Assembly (NCBI GenBank): GCA_019055375.1
Contig: JAHQIW010006927.1
Coordinates: 310,001 to 374,000, forward strand
Source: Parelaphostrongylus tenuis
Lineage: Eukaryota > Nematoda > Chromadorea > Rhabditida > Metastrongylidae
Direction: 5' to 3'
Length of the DNA stretch: 64,000 nt
Position 1 is the stretch's first letter; the number at the start of each line of letters is the position of its first letter. The notes below the pieces were generated by a model. That model was not told the DNA's origin, did not search any database, and worked only from the letters and a program-made list of their open reading frames with translations. The position numbers were made by a program, and so were the translations under genes. Below are positions 26,590 through 36,700 of the stretch, piece by piece.

Positions 26590-26800
26590 ATGAGTATCAG
26601 ACAGGTACCGTACTGGTCTCAGACTTGTCTGGGAGGACAAGCAACACTGACTCAATACAGCGGGAGGCTGTCAAGAGGCATTGTAGGGCTAGATATGGAT
26701 TCAATCACTCCAAACGAAGTTGGAAATTGAAGACGAATGCATAGCGCATCCCTTAGGGATTGATCAACTCCGAGAGCTTCGACCTCTATCCTTTATATTC
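26590..26800 (+). repeat. SINE-B body without head
   Basis: It has CTCAGACTTGTCTGGGAGGA, the AGCAACACTGACTC.ATACAGCGGGAGG block, GACGAATGCATAGCGCATCC and CCGAGAGCTTCGACCTCTAT. Its orientation is opposite to the head at 26305. Confidence 0.75.
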
Positions 26801-27289
26801 ACATCGTATCCTCAAGGGGTTTGTGGTCTCGCAGCTTTTGACTCGTATCTCAGGATTCCCGCTACCATTCAAGATCGTCACCATTATGCCTCTCCGTCCT
26901 ATTTGTACCTAGAGGAGTGAGTGCTTGTTCGGCTTTTCAATTCTCCATTCCGGAGGCGAACAAAGTGGTCTGCCCCTTTTGCATATATATTTATCTCCAC
27001 ATGGCTTACATGCCCGGACCCATAGAATTTCCATCTCTTCCGTCGGGGTGGATTACCCAATTTTCTGATTAACGCAAACGATCATGGAGGCGGTTCCGAG
27101 CTAATTGACGTCGTAATATATTAGGATGGGGAGTCAAGAAGTGCCCCCACAGAACTTTCAAGCCCACTTTTGTTCAGAAACAAGTTATTTTATCGTCCTT
27201 TGCCTCTCTATTGGACAGGAGATCAGTCTTATCCCACGAAAACTTTCGCGATATCACAAAAAGTACCTATAAAATCACTCTTTTCGCAG
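26801..27289. other. Intergenic, nothing recognised
   Basis: No conserved frame or repeat match was noticed. Confidence 0.3.
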
Positions 27290-27415
27290 TGGTGTAATGT
27301 TATAACTACACATAGAGTATGTTAAGTGACATGCAAAACTTTGAACCTCAAGCGGGAGTTGAACCCGTGTCTCACCTTTCCCGTGGGTGCGCGATAACGA
27401 CTGCGCTAATAAGCT
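27290..27415 (-). repeat. SINE-A copy
   Basis: The plus strand has GGTGTAATGTTATAACTACA, TTAAGTGACATGCAAAACTT, and GAGTTGAACCCGTGTCTCAC (B box, reversed). GCGATAACGACTGCGCTAAT is the reversed A box. Confidence 0.8.
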
Positions 27416-28124
27416 TCTTTTCTGCTATGGCTCTTTCTAGTAAAGTTTTGGCAATATCGACCATAGCACTGCAACTTCAACTGCATCGATAAGGTTAAGC
27501 GATGAAAAAATCACTATAGGGATCCTTCAGCTACGATTTGCCCGCACGGCCTTAATTGGGGTTGTGGTCTCATTAATTTTCAAAGGCTTTTTTTGAAATC
27601 GGTCCCTTTGAATAAGAGATTTCAAAAGCAGGCTTAGGCCTAGGCTTCAGCTCAAGAAACTGATGGGACCACAACTCTCCAGTAGCGCCGTCCACATCAC
27701 TGAACTGATGGTTCATCCAGAGACGAGGAGACGCGGACGAGTTTATGGTAGTAGCCAGCGTGAATGGCGGTTCTTTTGAAAAACATCGAGGCCACGTCTT
27801 CTTGAAGATGCTCCTTGTCGTTTTCCTTCCTTCTTACTTTTCCAATTTCCTTTTTCTCTTCTCTCATTTTCCTTCCAATTTTCACTTTCTTCTTCTTCCT
27901 TTTGTTTTTCTTTCCACAGAAGACTGATTTCCTATGATTTTTGCCATTAGTGATATTTTATGTAATTCTTAAGCTTTTCTTTGTTCAGCCGACACGAGAT
28001 TGGTAATAGTTGTTGTTGTTGTTTACGTTATATGGCTGACGTTGGATTCGATTTATGGATAAGATTTGGAATATCTAATCATTTCCAATCGTAATTTATT
28101 CTAGTTAACCGCATTTTTACCACT
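27416..28124. other. Intergenic, nothing recognised
   Basis: Contains a pyrimidine-rich run at about 27815-27915 on the plus strand. No other feature. Confidence 0.3.
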
Positions 28125-28225
28125 GGTGTGATGTTACAAGTATGCCCAATATTGTTAAGTGATGTGCAAAACTTTGACATCAAACGAGATTGATCCCGCA
28201 TTTCACCCTTTCCGGGGACGCGCTT
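28125..28225 (-). repeat. SINE-A copy, head truncated
   Basis: It has TGGTGTGATGTTACAAGTAT, TTAAGTGATGTGCAAAACTT and CATTTCACCCTTTCCGGGG. It stops before the A box. Confidence 0.75.
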
Positions 28226-28274
28226 GTTCTTGAATTCTTGTTGATCATGTCTAAATCAATATTTATCAGCAAAC

Positions 28275-28535
28275 AAGTGCAAGGGTCGGTGACTCGATCT
28301 CGCGCTCATGCCTCACCAAGTTATTCATCCCTCCGAGGTCGGTAAGTTTACACGACTGGTCTCAGATTTCCCTGTCAGGATGCGCAGCACTGACCCGTTA
28401 CAGCGGTCGGGCACCGCGGGTCATTGTAAAGGTCAGATACGCATTTAATCACCTCGAACGAGGTAAAAAATTGAAGACGAATGCGTGGCGCTTCTCTCAG
28501 GGATTGATCGGAGTCGAGAGCTTTATGCTTTTTTT
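28275..28535 (+). repeat. SINE-B copy lacking the A-box end
   Basis: It has GGTGACTCGATCTCGCGCTC (B box), CCCTCCGAGGTCGGTAAG, GGGTCATTGTAAAGGTCAGA, the TCTCAGGGATTGATCGGAG block and GAGAGCTTTATGC. Confidence 0.8.
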
Positions 28536-28577
28536 CAATGTCGCTATCGACTTTTCAAGCCAAACATTAACGGTTGA

Positions 28578-28710
28578 TTGGCGTTGTAGCGTAGAAAGAA
28601 TGGTGGCATATCTTCCGTAAAGCAAAGAGGTAGGACACGTACCCCGCACAGGGTGAAATGCGGGTTTGAGTCCCGCCTGGCGCAGAAGTTTTGCACATCA
28701 CTTAAGTTAT
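28578..28710 (+). repeat. SINE-A copy
   Basis: A plus-strand head TGGCGTTGTAGCGTAGAAAG (A box), GGTGAAATGCGGGTTTGAGT (B box), then AGAAGTTTTGCACATCACTT. Confidence 0.8.
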
Positions 28711-29114
28711 GGATTTCCAAATGATTTAGTGAAGTCTGTGATGAACTCGGATATTTCTACGACACTTAAAGCCATTATTTTCGATTACTTACGAGTTGAA
28801 GACAATTCGTATAGGTTCCTATGCGTTCTTGAATTCTCGTTGCCCTGAATCCACATATTTTCTATGTTTCTGCATTTTTTAAGGAAGCTCTGAACTTCTG
28901 GAAGAAGTTCGCATTCGATCATTTTTGAATTTCAATCCATTTCTAGGTACAGCCAATAAATCTTAAAGATTTTCCTTGTTTAGCCTAGGCCACATTGATA
29001 ATAGTTGTTATTGACGTTGATATTTCCTTCTTTTGATGGCTGATCGTTGGATTAGCTTGCTCAAAAAGTATTCTCCAAGAATTTTACTCCTTTAGTCATC
29101 TTATTTCTTTATAT
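28711..29114. other. Intergenic, nothing recognised
   Basis: AT-rich. The 60-codon frame that runs out of the SINE-A copy is not a gene. Confidence 0.3.
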
Positions 29115-29365
29115 CTTGAGGCTCCTTGGCCGAGTGTTTGTGGAGTTCATTGCGGCGCGCATGGGGCCGAACCTCATCCACAACACTCTGGCAGTCGACA
29201 AGTAACGCTCGTGAAACGCCACAGCCAGGCTGTCATCGAGAGTGCAAGGAGGCGCGCTCAGCCAGTGATCTACGACGTTCAACAAGAGGGCGAATCAACG
29301 AATTGAATGCTAGAAGTAGTGTGATCCACACAATGAAAAGAAAAGCACCGTGAAGACGGATAATT
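29115..29365 (+). repeat. SINE-C, left member of a tail-to-tail pair
   Basis: The head GGCTCCTTGGCCGAGTGTTT resembles the A box of Ser/Leu tRNAs. It continues GAAACGCCACAGCCAGGCTG, CTACGACGTTCAACAAGAGG and GAATGCTAGAAGTAGTGTG, and ends GTGAAGACGGATAATTGAG. Confidence 0.8.
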
Positions 29366-29384
29366 GAGTATCAAAAAGTGTTTT

Positions 29385-29655
29385 CTTTATATCTGAGGCG
29401 CTTTATTACCCGTCTTCACAGTTGGTCCTCACTGTGCGGGTGCCACTTCTTCTAGCATTCAGTTCGTTTTCTTGTCTTTTTCTTGAACGTCGTAGGGTAC
29501 AGGCTGAGCGCATCTCTTTCGCATTCGCGAGGATAACTTGGCTGTGGCGTTCCACAGGGCGTCGTTGTCGACTACTGGAGAAGGTAGTAGGTTGTGGAGG
29601 GGCTCGGCCCCATGCGTGCCACGATGAACGTCAAAACCGCTCGGCCATGGCACCC
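29385..29655 (-). repeat. SINE-C, right member of a tail-to-tail pair
   Basis: The minus strand begins GGTGCCATGGCCGAGCGG and ends GTGAAGACGGGTAATAAAGC. The blocks are the same as in 29115-29365 but inverted, with the tails about 20 bases apart. Confidence 0.85.
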
Positions 29656-29706
29656 TTTCCTTGGACCTCCATAAGGATCAAAGTCACTGCACACTTCATA
29701 ATGTAA

Positions 29707-30313
29707 ATATGCCTTGCAATCATTTTTGAGCCACGCACGTCAGTGGTCTGTCAAACAGGGCTGACTTATAGAGCCCGATATACGTGTTTCGATCTTGCGA
29801 TCTCGTCAGTCGGGCAGTTACCCTTTCTCGCCTTTTTGCTAATCTCTGTGGGTGCTCCAGTCCCCACACTAAGAGTTAGCGGCGACGAACGCTCTACACT
29901 CTATGTTCAGTAAAGAACTCACCAAACACAGAGTGTTGTACACTCGATTGCTCGTGGCTATTATATTCAATAAATCATAATTTTCGTTTTGAGTGTTTTC
30001 TTAAGCTCAAATTTCAATATGCATTGCAATCATTTTTGAGCCACGCATGTCAGTGGTCTGGCAAACAGGGCTCAAACAAACAACACTCTGTGTTTGGTGA
30101 GTTCTTCAGTGGACATAGAGTGCAAAGCGTTCGTCGTCGCCAACTCTTATTGTGGGGACTGGAGCACCCACAGAGATTAGCAAAAAAGCGAGAAAGGGTA
30201 ACTGCCCGAATGACGAGATCGCAAGATCGAAACACGTATATCGGGCTCTCAGTCAGCCCTGTTTGACAGACCACTGACATGCATGCTCAAAAATGATTGC
30301 AAGGCATATTGAA
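29707..30313. repeat. FB fold-back element with long inverted arms
   Basis: The left arm (29707-29940) and right arm (about 30072-30313) are inverted copies over more than 220 bases. They share ATGCCTTGCAATCATTTTTG, GTCAGTGGTCTGTCAAACAG and CTGTGGGTGCTCCAGTCCCC. A third copy of the arm tip (30005-30070) lies between them in the left-arm orientation. The arm tip is the family terminus also seen at 5700, 44275 and 50410. No transposase. Confidence 0.85.
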
Positions 30314-30360
30314 ATTTGAGCTGTGGTCTGAAGAATTTATAATGTAAAGTAAAGTCCATT

Positions 30361-30594
30361 ATGGACCGAAATATGTTTGAGATACCAAGCGTTTGGCTAC
30401 GTGCGAGTCCAAGACTAATCATTTACGTTCCTATTGTCTGTGGATTGTCATTGCTCTGTATTCACCTCATTCTTGGTAATCCTACCCAAAAAAAAAACCT
30501 GAGGCTCTTTGAGAGAAGATCGCGGCCGACTGTACTTCAGATTTCGGTCGATTCTTCACTGCAAGCAACTTTTTGGGGTAGAAGTTTTTGGTGA
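30361..30594 (+). other. Small open frame with one membrane-like segment (78 codons)
   Basis: It starts MDRNMFEIPSVWLR and has a hydrophobic stretch (LIIYVPIVCGLSLLCIHLIL) followed by a basic part. No family was recognised, no splice partners were found, and it sits directly after an FB element. It could be a chance frame. Confidence 0.2.
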
Positions 30595-30798
30595 TCAGCA
30601 CATCTTCAATGTTTTTATAGCGTGAATTCATTGCTGGCGAATTGAACACATCCGATTTGATCGATTATTGATGCATCGCGTCGGCTAAAATTCTTCGTTT
30701 TCCTCCTTGTTTCTCTTGTAATCCGTGCCGAGAGATTGTACTTATGTTGCCAAGGGCCATTCTAGTGTCGCCTCAGGCCTTGCAGACATACATCCTCA

Positions 30799-33700
30799 AT
30801 GTCTTCGACACCTAGTAAGCAGGATTTGGCTAGGTTTTTTGGGTCGTCAGACTTGCGAGGATCAAAAGCTCCAACTGTGGACACCGGCATGAATCATGGA
30901 TTCAACAGTAAGAGATATTTTCTATTCGACGAAATTCTCACTTTGAGGCTATGTAGAAAATGTTTTTAGGTCTATTAAGGGACGGTTATATCAAGAACAA
31001 TCAGTCACTCATTATGAAGATTCGTCAACTCGAGGTTGTTTTTAATTTTTTATGCAATGTCGTATTAGCCGTTTGCCATTTCGGAACCTTCACGCCGCGG
31101 CCTCTGCACCTCCAGCTGGCAACGCTGGACGGTCTGCTGACCTCCTCTGCATCTCTGGCTCCTAACGTAGTAGCGCATTGAATCTATTTATGTATCATTT
31201 CAATCGTATTATTGTTGTCATTTTCCTACTTTTCCTACAGCACAATACATTTACAACAACACCATAACATGAGAAAATGGCAATAATACAATTCAAACAA
31301 TACAGTTATAAATTCAGTACGTTTCTACGCCGGAGGTCTAGGAGCAGAGGAGGTGGAGCAGACTGTTTAGCTTTGCCAAGCTGGGTTTTCGAGATGCGGA
31401 GAGCGTGGGTCCACGGTCCCAAGAGGGTTAAGCTGACGGCTGGTGTATTTGTGCATATGTATGTATATACACATATATACGCATGAATATATATAGATGT
31501 GTACATGTACGTATAAACTATGAAAATTTGTTATTTCACTGTTGTAATATCACTGTTACGGTCTTGTAAATATTATCTCCATGACTGTTGAGTGATATGC
31601 AAAACTTTGAACCATCGACGGACGGCAGTTGAATCCTCATCTCACGTTTTCCGTGAAATAGCGTTCTTGGTTCTATCTAGTTGTGAATTAAGATTTCACG
31701 CCTTCTCTTAGGTATAGGGCTAAATATTCACTTCTATTACCTGTAGTCTTACACGTTAGTCATTGGGTATTTCCATCGAACACTAGTGAATATTAGGGGT
31801 TCTCACCCGTTAGACCGTATCACTTAAGTGAGTCCTTAAAGATATCGATCTTTTTTGCCTTTAGAAAAGACACCTTAGATTTGTCGACATGTTCTTCGAC
31901 AAGGACTCGAACGAGCGCCAGTAGAGCTTATATTCTTCACGTAGAGTACAAAAGTAGCCCAGAGGGTTTTCAGTGTTTCACAGATTCCTTAAATATCATG
32001 TTTTTTTTTTCTTCTTGAGAATTACTCATGAGTACTCAGGTATCACTTTCAGTCATGTAGCTTCACGTTGAGTATGATAAGCTAATTACAGTAAAGAAAA
32101 GGAACCTCATCATCTAACTTCAAAAAGATCAAAAGAAAAAAGAAAAGAAGTCTTTTCCGGACCGTGGACCCAACCCTCTGCGTCCCTAACCCCAGCGTAA
32201 TATGTCTAACGATGGGGCGTGTTAAGTCCTGCAATGGTATAGCACCAGCGCGCCATTGTTAAATGCAACACGCTGGGGCTTGGAGACTTAGAGGGTTGGG
32301 TCCATGGTCCCTAAAGGGTCAATTCCTCTTCTTATTAACGCTCGTGGTAGTACCATTTGTCGCCGTACATAGAATTTCGACACTAAGGTTTACCCTTGAA
32401 GAAGCCTCTAAGTGAAGCACTACTTCTATGATTCACAGTATGCTTGTATCATGGCAAGGAATTCCCTTCTTTCAGTCTTTCGAGTGGAATTTCTCTTTTT
32501 CTATAGGTGAAGATTCGAAGCCAAAACAGGACAATCGACGAACTAAGGACGGAAAATACTCTATTGAGGAGAAAACTCTGTGATCGTGAACATATGGCTG
32601 ATAGTGATGTCGTCGATGCTCTAATAAAAGAACGAATCGAGGTGTGTCTTTGTGGATTTAGAACATATCTTGCTGCAAAAGATGGTGTTCCAACTCGAAG
32701 AGATGCACGCTCGTTTAAAAAAAATCCTGCCAAAAGTAAAGCTTGTAAAATTACCAATGATTTTGCTATATAGACCATCAGTATTTTGAATGTGAGGATT
32801 TGTCACATTGTTTCATTCATATCCTCTTCAATTATAAACTTGATATTATGTTTGGGAGGCATATACAAACATCTCTAAATAGCAAATTAATCATATATGT
32901 CCATCAAATAGGCTGATGTTCTTTCAGAGAAAATTGCATAAACTTAGGATCATAAGCACCAGAACAATTTCTTATCTCTACAAGGCAGCTTCGAACATCG
33001 AACAAGCTTTTGAAGACTTCAGGTATGCGTTATTCCTTTCCATCTCTCAAAAATAGGACTTACTTAAGTTTTACCACTTCTATTTTCAGTGCAGAACTTG
33101 CACCGGATCATGCCAAGACACGATCACATGGTGCTGCTAAACAAACTGCAATGAATTCCAATCAGTCTATGGTTAATTCCGAGGTCGAACGTACCCTGAA
33201 TGATGGTAAAGGGCCTGTTTAGTTTATCATAGATTCGACTGGAAATCCTTGTTTAGCCGCTTTTTTAAGATCCCAAGGGTTCATTTCCGTTATCTAGGAT
33301 CAAATGACGAACCGACCCCTTTTGCTGGGCAAGAGTTTTCCATAAGCCATTCAATCATTTGAAGCCCTAAATCTCTCTGACTACTGCTGTACGTGCTCCT
33401 TCTTTATAAAGCCCTTATCTTAACACTGTCACATTCAGAACTAAATTATGTCTAACATCAGCCACTTGCCTTTACATCTGTGGAGACACGAAAAGCATAT
33501 GGACGTGTTAAGGAATTTTTGCAACACCATATTCGTGCGTTTCAGCTGGAGTTTATTTTGAACCGGAGCAAAACCTAAGTTGATTTTTTAAAAAATTTTA
33601 TGCCACATGTGTTACGCGTCAGCGCAATTGATCTATCGCCATGTCGGAACAACTGGCACCCCCCTTCCCAACGTACACATTAGCCGAAGAACAAATGCCC

Positions 33701-36700
33701 GCGAATCTGAACTCAGTCTTATTTTCACTGCTACACTGCATTGAGACGGTCTTTCTGGAAAATAAGCACAGCGTTGGAATCGCCAAAATTTACGCTATCG
33801 AATGTGTACTAAATTTCGAGGAAACTTCTGCTCTGTGAGAAATATGCATATATGGAACACAAATGTTTTCTTTCTGTTACTGCGTCAAAAAATACTCCTT
33901 CAAGAAATGGCTGAGTTGCGCAGTAAGCAGAGGTTTCAGTTTTCGAATGATTAACAAAAGTGCAGTGCAAAGTCTTTGTGCAGCGAAGAAGGTCATTTCT
34001 TTATTTGTTCCCGGATAACGAAAATGAATATCCAGTAATGTTGAGCATTGTACAAAACTTTGAATCTCGGGCGGAATTTGAGCGTGCATATGCTCTTTCG
34101 AAGGGCGTGTACTGACCGATGCACTTTCGGAGCACCTGTTGTGCTATCTCTTAAATCTTGTCAGCTTAAGTGGGTTCAATACCGACATGTGCTTATCCCC
34201 GAGGTTCTAAGACTTGCATGTCACTCAATACTATTCGATATTATGGGTTTTATTTTGTACATTATAATGATACACTCTATTTACTTCCTCTTGCGTTACA
34301 TCGTACATCTTCAGTCTGTGAGTCTCCTCTCCACCTTTGTGCTCCCAAGCAACTTGAAAGTTGCGTTAACACGGATGAAAATGATGAGATTTGTCTCAGA
34401 AGTGAAACGCCTAAGGTAGCCTTCTTTGAAATCGTCGTTTAATGTCTCCAGAATTTTGCCAGTGTATTGCTATAATCTTTTCTTGAAGGGTCAAAAACAC
34501 ATCAGGAACGAGTGTTGTCGAAAAGAATCTAATGGATGTCATGCCGATGGAAAGGGTTTGTTAAAATTCATATGTCATTAGGATTTATAATCAAAGATTT
34601 CTTCTAATTATCTTTCCTTTCTGCTTATCTACACCAATGGCCTTAATTTAGCTGGTTTTTCGAGCTTTGGTGAAAAGGAAGGGCTTCACTCTCATAATCT
34701 CATAGTTACATAACAAACACTACAAAGTCTTTCATGATCATCCCTTATGATGTCGTACTTATATGTAGTTTATACAATCGACCATTACACAAAATGATGA
34801 CGTACCTGTTCAACCTTCTGCAGAATCTCCTTCAGACCTAGGCGAATATGTGTCAGCTACACAAGAACCTTCAGTTTTTTCTCCACACGAGTCTCTGAGA
34901 CTCCAAAAAATTCATGGTTCGAAGCGAATAAGGTACGCTCAATCTCATTTTTGTTAGTTTTTTGGCTGATCGTCCTCACTTTTTATTAATCTGACGTAAT
35001 AGGGGTAGTTGACTTATGATGAGCTATTATGTATATCCACTGCATTTTATGTCACTTTCGCAGAGAATTTGTGGCATTATGCTGTTAGGCCCTCCTGAAC
35101 TTTGAGTAAAACTCTTACGTAAATTTCTCTTCTGCTCTCTTGAAGTGGCTTGTGCAGTGCGGTGGTTTGAGGGGTACTTCCGTACAAAATGGTCACTGTT
35201 TCGACTACGCATACTGAGCAGGCAAGCTTTCCATTTTTCTACAGTCTGAAAGATTGGAGCTTAGCTTAACTTCCCAGTTGATTAGATGCTCCAATATTTA
35301 TCCGTGTTCTTTAACTTTTGTTTGTTTGACCGGTTTGAATTTCCGTTTTTCATAATCATCAACCGTAGTGGTTTTGAGTTCTATGTTGTTGCGGAGGAGG
35401 CATCGCTTGAGCTTCTTTGAGTCAGTGATAATTTGAGTAGAGCAGCAGAAATGTTAGATCTAGTTCTAGTACGTACAGCAGGTCCAGGAGAACTCTAAAT
35501 CTCCGTACCTGCATCCTCTTACTCATATATGGCTTTTTCAACAACATCATAGGCTGACTTCCATGCACTGTTTAATTATTCGTTGAATGACATACTCATT
35601 TTTATCTCAACTCGTTTATTTATCCCTTTTTTTATGGAGTGTGATCTTTCAAAATTCTTTCATTTCACAACTCTTTACCTTCTTCCGGTTCACCATTGAC
35701 TACACTTCATTGCTTTCCCTCAACAAGATATCGTTAGCACAGAGACTGACTTTGTACGAAGTTCGTGTAAAATGAAAAGGCCACTCAGCATGGCGCGCGA
35801 CTCAAGGAATGACTTTGATGCAGATTTATATTTTTTCCATTCTTTTTTTTTTTTGCTACAAAGAACATTTTCTCTTCAATGTTCCCACGTGAGAAATTTG
35901 TTAATCGTAACTCAAACATCTTCGTTAAAGAATAAAATCATATGAAGTTGATAAAAGTTTTTCAATGGCTTCAATAGTGTTGTAACTCCTAGAACCCCGT
36001 TGATATGATTCGATTGTTTAATACATGGTTAATTTCTCTAATGATTTGTGAGCTCTTGGAGAAGTGTTTCTCTGAACTTCTTTTGCAGCTTTACTATAGT
36101 GCATAATGACGTTGTTCATTGGGTCGTTCCATAAGTTATGGCACTAAACAATAAACACCAAATTTGTTAACCAGAAGTAAGTACAGTTTTATGTTTGGCA
36201 TCGCTCAATTACCCATTTTCTAGCGGACATTTTGCCGTACAAATAGGCTATGCTTGCTCCAAGAGGGAGCTGTTGTGGGAAAAATTCGCTTTCTACTCAT
36301 ACACGAACAGTGCGTAGAGCAAAATGCTATTGAAGCAGTGCGAAAGATTAATGGACTTTGGAGCGATGATACGATTGCAGAATGAACGGCTATGTGGTGG
36401 TTCGTGAAGTTTAAAACTGATTAGGACAGTATGGAGGACCAGTCTAGTTCGGGCTGTCCACAGGAAGAGCCAATAATCTTGCGTGCCGCTTATCTGGCAT
36501 TTTCCCCTACGCGTCCATTCGTCCATGAGTAACAAGCGAATTTGTTCCCAAGACAGCTCCATCTTAAAGCAAATATAGGTGAGTTGTACATCAAAATATT
36601 TGCAAGAAAATGCGCAATTGAATGGTACTAAAACTACGCAGTTTTAATTCTTCTGGTTAATAAATTAGGTGCTACTAATCTAGTGCCAGAACTTGTGGAA

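Noticed and set aside
26164..26655. 163-codon minus-strand frame as a gene
   Set aside because: It crosses the right half of an L-MITE and SINE-B pieces, with no family resemblance.
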